Source: Simmondsia chinensis
Taxonomy: Eukaryota > Streptophyta > Magnoliopsida > Caryophyllales > Simmondsiaceae
Length of the DNA: 64,000 nucleotides
Direction: 5' to 3'
NCBI GenBank assembly: GCA_018398585.1
Contig: JAGTTD010000001.1
Location: 30,765,438 to 30,829,437 of the forward strand
Shown: positions 53,952 to 64,000 of the stretch, in pieces
Numbering within the stretch: the first letter of the stretch is position 1
Layout of the letters: each line of letters opens with the position of its first letter
The notes under the pieces: generated by a model
Databases searched by the model: none
What the model was told of the DNA's origin: nothing
The model's input: only the letters and a program-made list of their open reading frames with translations
Translations under genes and position numbers: made by a program

Positions 53952-55929
53952 CGCCTTTTGGCAACCATAATGGGAGGCTTAAAACGTGACTTCATCTTCT
54001 TTAGGCCATCGTGAATTACCAGGACGTAATTTTAGACCATTTGCTTATGGTTAGAACTAGTAGGTCCAGTGCTCTCGAGCATGAGGAGCTTAGAGGGCTT
54101 GGATCACTGCTTGAGCATCCTCTCGATCAAAGTCCTATAACACAAAGGGATGAACTAAGTCATAGCCATGGCAGTGAGAGCGGTGCAATGATGACATCTG
54201 TAAGATGAACATATTGGGCTGGTGACCATTCTCTCAAGAGTTTCATGGCTATGCTTGAACACCGTTTAGAAATTGTGGACCAAAGAGTTCAACAAACAAC
54301 AAGGGAAGCTTTGGAGAGACAACGTGCTGAAATTGAGTGCAATCTAGCGGCTTAGCATGAAAACTTTGTCGCCATGAGAGCCGTGATAAATAACGTTGGA
54401 ACCTTAATGAATGATATGCTTCACAAAGAGAATGACAGAGTCTTAGTTGAAATGAACTCAACATTGTCTTTTACTGCTACCCTTATTGCTAAGGACGTGG
54501 CATTACATACAATAGTTGAGGTCGAGCCTATCTTGGTTAGATAGGCTGAGGCTTACAATGGCATGGTTGAAGCCGTTAGAGAGATACTAGGCAACTTAGG
54601 CCCACACCTCTTCTGTCAGCACCAACTGGATATCCTCGCAATGCTCCTTCGTGTCCACGAGTACCAGTCACTCAGATTGACTATATTGTCCCTGAGAGAA
54701 CGAAAAACCCAATTATGGCTAACCCAGGTGTCACCTACTTGGAACTCGGCCCATAGGAACAATGTGCCCCTTGGTAGAGGATTTTTTTTTTTTTCCTCCT
54801 GGCCTCGAGGGATCTCAATGCCAATGTGCCAACATTGCCTATCCCTAAGATAGGGGAGAAAAACCGTTCATGCCCTCCTAAGTTAGTAGAGGTTGCCTTG
54901 TAAGGAGAGGTACACACTTTTGGGAGCCGCCTCTCCTTCGTAGACCTCTCCATGCTTATCTCACTAGGGGACAAGTTAACCACCTACTTCCGTAAGATCA
55001 CGATTTGGGGATTGATCAAATAAGGATGAACCAACAGACTGCTAATATTGGTGTGCTCCTAGGCATGCCGTATAACCCAGGTCTTGCTGGGACATACTTC
55101 GTGGCCAACCAAGCGTATGGTGAAATTGATTAGGGGGTTACCTCAGGTTTGAGGGCCAACCGTTCCCACGCCCGATTGTGAGGGGTATTTTGTAGATCCC
55201 CCTTGAGATCCTCACCCACTTTTTGGGTGCTTTATCGAGCAGATGTATGGGCCAGGCTTCAAAAGGCTCAATAGAACCTTGTACATTGTACCTTACCTTG
55301 ACTACATAGAGGGACTATCCTTTTCCCCGAGGATAGAAAATATCTGAGTTTACCCTCTTCTCTGGAGCAGGGACTGTGTCTACCCTTGAGCACTTGGCAA
55401 GATTCAATTGCCAGTGTAGAGAAGCAGCTAATAATCAGTATCTCAAGCTGAGACGGTTCCCCAGTTCCATAATTGAGACGCTTTTTAGTGGTACATTAGC
55501 CTATCGCCTAATTCCCTTTATTGTTGGGATGACATGGCCGAACAATTCCACGCTCAGTTCCCAAGAATAGAGCTGGGAACTTCTATATCTGACTTGGCTT
55601 GAATGAGACAAAAGCTAGGTGAATTAGTGGAAGATTACATCAACCGGTTCAAGAGATCCAGGTTAAAATGTACTATGGCCCTTGCTCAAGTTGAATATGC
55701 CAAGCTAGCCTTGAATGGCTTAGATATTATGTTTAGGAAGAAATTTGAAGGCTTTAACTTCACAACGCTCTTAAAGCTGGTAAAATGCGCTGCTAGATAC
55801 GAGGCCATCTTGAAAGAAGAAAACTTGAAGAAAAATAGTGTGTATGGGACTTATGTACACGACCTAATTGAAGACGATGAAGATCCTCCGTGTGAGATTG
55901 ATGTCGCTGAATACGTCAAGGGACCTTGA
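53952..55929 (+). pseudogene. Tat 2 gag
   Basis: In broken frames, a long N-terminal part (53990-55180, with charged, coiled-coil-like QRVQQTTREALERQRAEIE near 54280-54350) is followed by the Tat gag core. The core shows LEHLARFNCQCREAANNQYLKLRRFP (about 55385-55460), ELVEDYINRFKRSRLKC (about 55620-55670), EYAKLALNGLDIMFRKKFEGF (about 55695-55757) and YGTYVHD (about 55840-55865). It ends at TGA 55927-55929 and is then cut by an LTR fragment. Stops occur, for example at 55570. Confidence 0.78.
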
Positions 55930-56540
55930 TGCTTAATGTGTTTGCTTAGCAAGTACATTAACTCGTATCAAGTAATATAGAATGAGTAGAGTGTCGTCCC
56001 ATGAGGATTGTTATTGAATGAGTACTGCAATTAGTAGTTTCGGCCCTGTTTGAAAGATCGAAACTTGAAGTTTTTGATATGAAACAAAACAAAATGAAAA
56101 AGACAAAAATGGTTACTGATTTTATGAACGGTGTACTGATTTTAGATGATTTTTATAATTTAATGAGATCCAAGGCATACGATTTCACCTAGTTGTATCA
56201 ATATGCCTTTCTATTCTCGATCTTCAAGTTGTTATTACGTATTGATGGTCGAAAGCCCTAATTTACTAAATATTCACTCTTAATCAACATTTAGCATGCT
56301 CTTTTACATATTAACTAATCAATCTCTTGCATGAATTTAAATAAGAAAGAGTTTTGAAGATCCATGGTTTTCACTTAAGACGTCATAAATTGTGTTAATC
56401 TATCTCTAGCATTCGCTCAATTTGTAGTGTTTATCACTTTAATAATCATCATAAATCTCCTCTCGGACTCATTATGAATCATTTTAGGCTTTGAATGATG
56501 ATCAGGCATTCAAAACTCATGAAGAACAATGATAAACACT
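55930..56540 (-). repeat. Athila-like LTR fragment, minus strand
   Basis: TGCTTAATGTGTTTGCTTAGC to GAACAATGATAAACACTC is the inverse of 19900-20475 and direct to the start of 12118-14103. It is truncated at the LINE tail. This is the U5 and R end of the LTR only. Confidence 0.85.
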
Positions 56541-56668
56541 CAACAACAATAGACCCAGTGCCTCAAGGGCTCCCTCCTAAGCAGGGTTTCGGCAGGGGAG
56601 GGGGTGGGATGTATGCAGCCTTACCCCTTCAGAGTGTAACCCTGCTAAGAGGTTGTTTCCGAGACCGA
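56541..56668 (-). mobile_element. RTE LINE 3'-tail fragment, minus strand
   Basis: aacaacaatagaccc, CTCAAGGGCTCCCTCC, GATGTATGCAGCCTTACCCC and GAGGTTGTTTCCGAG are the LINE tail in complement. It abuts the LINE coding region of opposite sense at 56669. Confidence 0.8.
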
Positions 56669-57595
56669 GAAAGGAGAGTTTCAGATACTTGGGGTCCATG
56701 ATACAGCACAATGGCGAAGTTGACGAGGATGTTGAGGCGGTACTTTGCGATAGAAAGTTTCCCTCAAAGCTAAAGGGAAGATACTATAAGACGGTAGTGA
56801 GGCCGGCCATGTCTTATGGGGCAGAGTGTAGGGTAATGAAACAACGTCATACACAGAAAATGAAGGTGGCGGAGATGAGGATGCTGTGGTGGATGTGCGG
56901 ATGCACAAGAAAGGATGGGATTAGGAACGATGTCATAATAGGTGAATTAGGTGTGGCCTCCATTGAGGATAAATTAAGGGAGCAACGTTTGAGTTGGTTT
57001 GGACATGTTAGGAGGAGACCAAGAGCCGCTCCAATCAGGAGATGCGAGCAGCCCCATACTACGCTATGTAGGAGAGAGTGAGGCAGGCCAAAGAAGAGAT
57101 GGCTGGAGACGATCATACAAGACCTCACCCACCTAAACCTCAGGGAGGAGATGGCCTTAGATAGAGCCTAATGGAGGGCTAGCATAGGAGTAGCAGATGT
57201 AGTCGCTTAGAGTAGGGTAGTCCAGCTTATTGGTGCTATCACTAGTATTTCTAGGCCTTTGGGGTAGTCCAAATTCGGTGCATATATATGCGATATGATC
57301 TCCTAATTGACTGTCTATTTATCGACTTATTTGCAAATTGCTATTTCTCTGCCTATTATTTGCCTAGCTTTGCTTTGCGTTGAGTGTGCTCATAATGCCT
57401 GCCTTCTGCTTTGCCTTGCTTATATGCTTATTGCTCTCTTGCTGCCAGGCTTCATTGCTGCTGATAAGCTTATTAGGTTGGGGCTCCTTGGAAACAGCCT
57501 CCCTTCAGGTTAGCCCCCGGAAGGGGGAAGGCTACGTATATCTACCCCCCAGACCCTGCTTATGTGGGAGCCCTTTGAGGCACTAGGTTGTTGTT
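56669..57595 (+). mobile_element. RTE LINE, 5'-truncated, plus strand
   Basis: RT C-terminal region: FRYLGSMIQHNGEVDEDVEA (about 56680-56740), KLKGRYYKTVVRPAMSYGAE (about 56772-56830) and LREQRLSWFGHVRRRP (about 56978-57025). A TGA near 57079 breaks the end. The 3' UTR follows, with the tail AACAGCCTCCCTTCAGG, TACCCCCCAGACCC, GGGAGCCCTTTGAGGCACTA and GTTGTTGTTGT (57583-57597). It is homologous to the minus-strand copy at 27958-29780. Confidence 0.87.
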
Positions 57596-57597
57596 GT

Positions 57598-58389
57598 AAG
57601 ATTCATTGGCTCCGGGGTTCACTGTCAACATTCTAGCCATCAAATTCTCAAAGCGAGACATATACTCCCTCACTGAAGATGTTTGAGCCAATTTATTGAA
57701 ATGATCTATTACCTCACCAAGATCCTCTTCTCCATACCTTTAACAAAGTTCATTCACTAACTCAACCTAAGTTAAGGTTGGATTGCTGCGTTTCAAGCAT
57801 TAGTACCAGACTTCCTGATCTCCATGTAGATACACCGCAAATAACTCCACCTTTTTTGTTTCATCTATCTGATAGAATCGAAAGTACCTCTTACACCTCC
57901 TAATCCACGATTAAGGTTGCTTTCCATAAAACGGTTCAATTTCAACATGAGGCTGTCTGAATCCATTACTTCTTCCACTAAATGTTCCATTCTAACTAGC
58001 TCCTAAGGACTGAGGTTGTAGCATGCCTGGAGGACAATCGTGTTGACTAGCAGCTGACAATACGCTAGCTCTTGCAGGTAGGTTCTGCCTCGTGATTTGC
58101 TGCTGTAATCCATAGATCTTGAATTCAATATGCTGAGAGTGTTGATCTAAGATCCTGTGATTGCTGCATCCTTACAAACATTTCCTCCATTTTCTCCATT
58201 TGAAGTCTCAATTGTTCAAAAATTGATTAACTACCACATTAGCTCGAGCATTTGCACCAACAGCAGCAGCATAAGTAGCATTAGCAGCAGCATTTGCTCG
58301 AGTTGTCACTCCACTAGCCATTGGTACAGTCTTCTTGCATCTAGCCAGCTCCAATCAATCAACTAACAATCAATCGGCAGCAAACACAA
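57598..58389 (-). pseudogene. chromovirus-type gag remnant
   Basis: On the minus strand it starts MASGVTTRANAAANATYAAA (58322 leftwards), very like the Reina-like gag start at 3913. It later has YGEEDLGEVIDHFNK and SVREYMSRFENLM (57740-57640), matching YGDEDSSDIVDNFNK and SVKEYMVRFENLR of that gag. Several frameshifts are present, and it is cut off by the LINE end at 57597. A primer-binding site lies immediately upstream. Confidence 0.78.
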
Positions 58390-58401
58390 GCTCTGATACC
58401 A
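58390..58401 (-). promoter_or_regulatory. primer-binding site next to LTR A
   Basis: The minus strand reads TGGTATCAGAGC, the initiator-Met tRNA type, two bases from the LTR end. Confidence 0.85.
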
Positions 58402-58403
58402 AT

Positions 58404-58766
58404 TGTTATGATTCAAGATCAAACTTGAATCATAAACTTGAGATAAGAGAGTATGAGATGAGGAGAGAAGTGAAAGAAATGAGAATTAGAGAGAAATTAG
58501 GGTTGGGAGAGGAAAGAGATCAATTTTCTATTCAATGAATCAAGATTACAAGATATTTTGCTTATTTATACACAAGATTAATGGTGGCTAAGACATTGTA
58601 TCAAGACAAAAGCTTAAACCGACTTAACTAGATTTCGTGCCAAAATAAGCATTACCCACTAACCAACAAAACCAATTTCCCCGCCAAAACTACATTTGAA
58701 TGAACAATTGTAAAAACACAGCAACAACAACTAAAGATAAAGAAAATACTTTACGGTCATGACACA
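58404..58766 (-). repeat. LTR A, shared by two minus-strand elements
   Basis: TGTTATGATTCAAG to GGTCATGACACA, 363 bp. On its left is a primer-binding site and gag, as for a 5' LTR. On its right a polypurine tract (minus AAGGAAAGAAGGGAAGT, 58767-58784) abuts it, as for a 3' LTR. Confidence 0.75.
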
Positions 58767-61617
58767 ACTTCCCTTCTTTCCTTACCATAACTTGCAAATC
58801 GCTTCCATGTGCACAAACCCAGAATACATTCTTGAGCAATTCGACATTTGGCTTAAAATATGTGAACTCTATTCAACCAAGACAAGTTCTCAAGTGCCGT
58901 AGTAGAACTCCAGTGGAATCATTCATATTTTGAACTTTTAAGGAAGTCCAACACTCTTCACCTTGCCTATAACACCTACATATTAGATTCTTCTCAAAGC
59001 CTTCAGCCCCTTCCTCCTTTAGATTCCAACAATCAAGTAAACTTCTAGAATTCAACTGATTCTTGTGACTTTTGCTGAACTACTGCACAAATGTATAAGC
59101 TAGAAATGCTCCTAATCTCATATTTAGCTCCTGATCAAATTTAGCTTCTTGCTTGCTATCGAATTGTCCAGTAGCTGTATTCTCCTCACAATCTTTTTCA
59201 AGGTGATCTTGTTGCTTGCAAGGTGAGTTGGCTGCTTCACCCAAATTATCCACTAGCCGTAGGAGTAAAAGCCAAAGGAATTCAGGAGGCCTTACATTAG
59301 CTTGGACCCTTGGAGGATGCCCTTTACTCTTAATTTGATTCACACCAACACCTAGCTCCTGTTCTAACTGCCCTGCTAATTCAGTATCCTAAGCCATCGA
59401 AATCAGCTTGGATTAACATTTTAGTCCAAACTTGAACTCTTTATTGCCACTGTATACCATCCATTAAGCTGTCCTCTCTTTGTTTCTCACTATAAAGCTA
59501 GTTTTGAGCTCAATTCTTGCACTTCTTTGGCTCCAAGGATGAGGTTGATTAACCAAAGTGTTTTCCAACACAACTTCTCCGCCGAATTCTTCCCTGCTGA
59601 ATTTGACAATTTGCTCCGTTATTCTTGGATCGGGGGGCCTAGTGTTAGTGTTCTTAAATGAATAAACATCAACTCCACACACTTGATCCTGCACTTTGAT
59701 TAAGTTTTGCAAATTTCCTAACTAAAATGAATCTACTGCTTACATTGGATGAGTAAACCAATGTGTCTTGGCTGTATTTGCATGAACTGCAGTAAGAACA
59801 CCCTGAGTCCTTGCTGATTTTGCATCATCTCTGATAGAAGTCTTCCTTTCCTTTACCAATTTGAGTGTCCTTTTGATCCATGAAGAGGCCTCAAGTCTAT
59901 CTATTGACAACATCACCATCTTGGACTGCTTCAACTTCAGATTCTTGAGCAAGAAAGGCTTGTCAAGAATCACCTTATTTGACTCGAGAAGTAGAAAATC
60001 TAGAGGTGTCCCCTTGCAGACCAAGATCGGCTTCATTAATGCTCTTAATCTTTTGCTTGCATAGCATTTCTTGCAACTAAGTCTAATTGCCAACTTGATC
60101 TCAATGTTAGGCTATAAGATCAACTTCGAATGCACAATCTAATGCTTACAACTTCAATGTATACTTGCAATTCCTTAGTTGCAACATTCAATGGCTCTTC
60201 AACTGGCAATGGTACACTTTCGTTCTGAATTGTTATTGTCACTGCAGAGTTAAGCTTCTGAAATTCAGCCAAACCAAGTTTATTTTGAGCCTCAAGGCCT
60301 TATGTGTTGTTAATATTCTTATTTGCAGCTTTCCAATTGATTCCAACTCTACCAAAAGCATTTTACCCGATATCCTGCTTACATTTCTGCCGTAAGGCAC
60401 TAAGCTCCTCCTTCCCTAGATCAAGACTCCTTAGTTTTGCTCGATTTGTTACTCTTTTAACCACTTATGTGTTCATTACTTGAGCTTCCAATTCAACCGC
60501 ATGTGTTTGCAAGTTAGGCAGCTCAACAAAATTCGGATCCACCACCGGCATGTTATTCTGCTGCAGATTAACCTTCTTAGGCTGTAAAATTGGTTCTTTG
60601 AACTGATCTTGCTTGATGTTAACATTATACGACAGTATAGCTGGAGTAAACTCAACATTCCTTGCTTGAAAAATCTTGTTCTGAATTATCTGACCTTGCG
60701 TTTCTAAGGTTTGCTGCTTTACCAATTCCACTTGAACATTAGATTGTGTTACTGCAATATCATCCTGATTCGTTGCTACCACATTCCAACATTCAATCCT
60801 GTATCTTTCTGTCCTGGATTAGAAACACTTCTCTTAAATCCATGGTCATGCATTTTAATAGCTTCAATAGGTGCATTTTTTCTACTGCTTTGCTCTTGCA
60901 TAATAAGTTGTTGCGTTACTTGCATTGTGGTCATCATCTCTTGAAAAGTTTGTAATATATTCAGAAAATGTTGCTCGACAATTTCTTGATTCCTTTAAAT
61001 CATATTAGCATTTATCTCTTTAATATTTTAAAGCGATTCTGTAATAGCATTTAAATCCATTTCTATCTCAATTCTATGTAAGCAATTCAACTAATACAAA
61101 CAATGTCAATTAAGGAACTCAAGAGCAATGAATAAGAAGCAATTGCAGCCACCTTAGCTCACAACCCAGCACCATTCGATGCAAAATCCTAGGCTCAGAA
61201 GCCTTGCTTATATGCAAATCCAGCTAGATCAAATCAAAGAACAGCAACTCTGTCCAAGAAATCGATGTACTGAACCTTGTTCAATGTAGATTCAGCTAGA
61301 TTGAATACAACTTTAGCTAACTAATCATAGAAGTAGCAATTGAAGATCAAGATTAAGTGTTGGGTGTTTGATTATGTGATTTCATCAACTTGATCACAAG
61401 TTCAACGACTTGTGATACTAATTCCAGCTACTCTTCACTAGGACAGTAAGCTGTGTCCATAAGATTCAAACACTTAAGCCTTGCTTCAGCTAGATTGAGT
61501 CAAGCAGCAAGTATAACTAAGATCAACCTGATATGCTAAATAGGATATCAATGAAACTTGATCGATTGCTAAGTCATCAAATTAAAAATAATTCAACTCA
61601 ATCGAAAGCAAAATCAT
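58767..61617 (-). mobile_element. interior of a non-autonomous LTR element with unidentified ORFs
   Basis: Between LTR A and LTR B, with polypurine tract and primer-binding site in place, this 2.85-kb interior shows no protease, RT or integrase motif. Minus-strand open stretches exist at 61065-60790 (MDLNAITESL start, then FLNILQTFQEMMTTMQ), 60782-60465 (Gln/Val/Asn-rich), 60093-59740 (Lys/Leu-rich, MAIRLSCKKCYASKRLR), 59712-59464 and 59343-59080. None matches a family I recognise. They may be remnants of one long ORF broken by frameshifts. Confidence 0.6.
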
Positions 61618-61631
61618 GAGCTCTGATACCA
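61618..61631 (-). promoter_or_regulatory. primer-binding site next to LTR B
   Basis: The minus strand reads TGGTATCAGAGCTC, two bases from LTR B. Confidence 0.85.
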
Positions 61632-61633
61632 AT

Positions 61634-62086
61634 TATTATGATTGAAGATGAATCTTGGGTCATAAACTAGGATAGAAAATTTGAGATGAGAAAGAAGTGA
61701 GAATTAGACAAGAAAATAGAGAGAATTTGAGTAGAGAGAAGAAGAAGAAATTTTCATTTTCATTATCATTGAATGCCTCTTACAAGTAATGAATTCCCCT
61801 ACTTATACTAGCAACTCACTTGAGTCGGTTAATACAAGAGTATTGCACCTCGACAACAACAATCCATCGCCAATCTTCCCTACACTTTTCCCGAACATTA
61901 CTTAACTACCATTTAACTAATACTAACCAAACTTCCCTCCACCAGATTCACTATTAACGGCTAAATGGCTAATTTCCCCTAAATGAAGTACTAATTAGAA
62001 TAGTACTAAGAACTTAAACTACTTTATTACAACTAATGAATTATTACTACTTAATCCCATGTACCCCATTTTCTAGAATCATAACA
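61634..62086 (-). repeat. LTR B, 5' LTR of the non-autonomous minus-strand element
   Basis: TATTATGATTGAAG to GAATCATAACA, 453 bp, related to LTR A and to the solo LTR at 32189-32581 (shared CTAATTTCCCCTAAATGAAG and TACTAAGAACTTAAACTAC blocks). It inserts into the Tat 2 sequence, which resumes at 62087. Confidence 0.8.
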
Positions 62087-63560
62087 TTGGTGTGAAGAGA
62101 CTATGGTCATCAAGACTAAGGTTTTAGACCATGACATTGAATTCACTAAGTCTTCCAATTTTGAGAGTGAAGCCATGACAAGTGAAAAATGGGATTGCTG
62201 TGAAACCCATCAAACTGTCCTAAGTTAACATGAGGACTGGAGGAAGCCTTTAATAGATTACTTCAAGAACCCTCAAGATTACATTAAGGACAAAGAGATG
62301 AAAATGAGAGCTCATAGATTCTATCTAGACGATGAATCTGGACAGTTATATAAAAGGGATGCTAGTGGAGTGCTTCTGAAGTGCCTTGATTTGGATGAAG
62401 CAATGCCAATGATGGTAGGAGCCCATGAGGGTATCTGTTGATCCCATCTAGCTGGCAACAAAATGCCTTGGCTCATATTACATTATGGCTATTACCGACC
62501 ATCTATTATAGACGATTGCATAAAGTATGCCAAGGGGTACAGAGCATGCTAACGACATGGACATGTACCGAGACTCCCTGCAGCTGAGATGCAGGCTATT
62601 GTCAAACCTTGGCTCTTCAAAGGTTGAGTAATGGACATCATCGGGGAAAGTAACCCTGCTTCTAGCAAGCAACATTGTTACATCCTTGTGGCCACATATT
62701 ACTTCACAAAATGGGTGGAGGCTAAATCATATAGGAATATCAATCAATAAGACGTTATTGATTTTACCAAAGAATACATCCTATGTAGGTTTGGTATCCC
62801 TGAAACCATAATTGTGGACCAAGCCAAAGTGTTCAATGGGGCTGAGGATAAGGAGTTCACCAAGAGTTTCAACATAGAAATCTTGAATTTCAACTCCTTA
62901 CTATGTTCCAGCCAATGGCCAGGCAAAGTCAACAAACAAGATTCTGAGGGCCCATATTAAAAAGATGATCGAGGACAATCCCAGGAGGTGGCATGAATTG
63001 CTACTGGATGCTCTTTGGGCTTACGAAACATCCAAACATGACGCAGCTGGGACAACTCCCTTACATTTAACATATGGCCATGATGTTGTGCTACCAGTGG
63101 ACGTAACGGTCTAGTCCATTAGGTTGGTCCATCAAGGAAAGTTTTCTGAACTTGAGTATGGATAGGCTATGGTGGATGAACTAACATAGACTAAGTTATG
63201 CTTGATGCCCTTCACAAGTTATAGAAGCAAAAGAAGAGGGTGGCCGAAGCATACAACAAAAAGGTAAACCTAAGTCTTTTGACTTAGGGGATATAGTCTG
63301 GAAAGTGGTTTTTCCCATTGGCTAGAAAGACTGTGTCTTTAGGAAATGGTCCCCAAACTAGGAGGGTCCATTTAGAGTCCTTGAGTTATTTGGTGACAGT
63401 GCTTACTTACTCTAAGACCTAGATGGTAGAACTCACATGAGGGCTATCAATGGAAGGTTCCTAATGATATATGTGCCATCAATCTAGGATTCTAACACAG
63501 AAGTCCTTAAATATAGATTCCCTGAATTATGGGCTTAGCTTCAATATTAATGTCTTAAGG
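62087..63560 (+). pseudogene. Tat 2 integrase
   Basis: It is homologous to 885-2290. Recognisable parts are MKMRAHRFYLDDESGQLYKR (about 62299-62358), a zinc-binding end (AKGYRAC, about 62528), VMDIIGES (62630-62653), YFTKWVEAKSYRN (about 62699), IVDQAKVFNGAEDKEF (about 62811) and ANGQAKSTNKIL (about 62912-62947). Here the ANGQ segment lacks the stop found in copy 1. Other stops and frameshifts (62439, 62549, 62627) disable it. Confidence 0.82.
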
Positions 63561-64000
63561 ATCAACTCCATGATCCTTAGGTTAAGACAGTAAAGAAAAA
63601 GAGGAACCACCAAACTGAGATACTTACTTGACAAAAATGCATATTTCATTCATATTATTGAAGTGTTCATGGCTTATATACAATATGTGGCCAAATAACC
63701 TCTTTACAATAATAAGCAAAGTAATACTTCGGGCTTGTCTAAAATGTTTCATTTGAAGATGTGTCTGCAAAGATGTGGATATTGACTTCCTCCTTCTTAG
63801 TGGTCAAAAAGTTGGTCTCTCGGAAAAGGTCTTAGAACTTTTTATGATACCAGACTTGATCCTCTTATCTTGAAGTTCAGAGGATTTCTATGGAATGTAA
63901 CGGAAATAGAATCCTAATACTATTCCCTCAAAGTTCTAAAATTATGACTAAATATGGAAATGGCTTAACTTATCGCATTTGATCCCAATGAGTCGTAAGG
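63561..64000 (-). pseudogene. Tat 2 3' region, start of antisense extra-ORF zone
   Basis: It is similar to 2290-2480 at first (ACTGAGATACTTACTTGAC, TTCATGGCTTA). After about 63720 it is unlike copy 1. By position it should enter the antisense ORF, but no domain can be seen before the window ends. Confidence 0.35.

Noticed and set aside
57307..57586. Leu/Cys-rich hydrophobic ORFs
   Set aside because: They lie in the LINE 3' UTR; the hydrophobicity comes from T-rich sequence.
60711..60955. Plus-strand Cys/Leu/Ile-rich ORFs suggesting membrane proteins
   Set aside because: They are the complement of the Gln/Asn-rich minus-strand ORF of the non-autonomous element.

Overview
This is nuclear DNA of a flowering plant, probably a eudicot. 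It is AT-rich, densely packed with nested LTR retrotransposons and RTE-type LINE copies, and holds one spliced host gene. I could not identify the species. The only gene that looks functional is the plus-strand gene for the 26S proteasome lid subunit RPN5 (CDS 30810-46420, 11 exons, 453 codons plus stop). Every splice junction is GT-AG and keeps phase, and there is no internal stop. Insertions have inflated its introns: a solo LTR in intron 2, a chromovirus plus LINE- and SINE-type copies in the 8.9-kb intron 6, and a MITE-like repeat in intron 7.

Left of the gene (1-30.0 kb) lies a Tat-lineage Ty3/gypsy element (Tat 1) with a second RNase H, an integrase and a minus-strand extra ORF resembling plant mobile domain (PMD) proteins. 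A Reina-like chromovirus (3533-9000, TSD gatgt) cuts the extra ORF. The Tat 3' LTR (11424-26634) is split by an Athila-like plus-strand element, whose own U3 is split by a non-autonomous Athila-like minus-strand element (12118-19264). Right of this are a minus-strand LTR and gag remnant (26635-27863) and a 5'-truncated RTE LINE with an 11-bp target duplication (27958-29780).

Right of the gene (46.4-64 kb) are MITE-like repeats and then a second Tat copy: LTR 52643-53951, gag to about 55929, integrase at 62087-63560. Its middle is replaced by an Athila LTR fragment, an RTE LINE and a complex of chromovirus-type LTRs, in which one LTR seems to serve two adjacent elements.

The most interesting observation is a pair of short retroposons in RPN5 intron 6 (37504-37745 and about 42434-42685). 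Each has a 5S rRNA-derived head joined at the same point to the 3' tail of the local RTE LINE; one has a 20-bp target duplication. This is the structure of a 5S-headed SINE using an RTE partner. The LINE/SINE tail also carries a hairpin showing a T-A to C-G paired change between copies. All retroelement coding regions are broken by stops or frameshifts.
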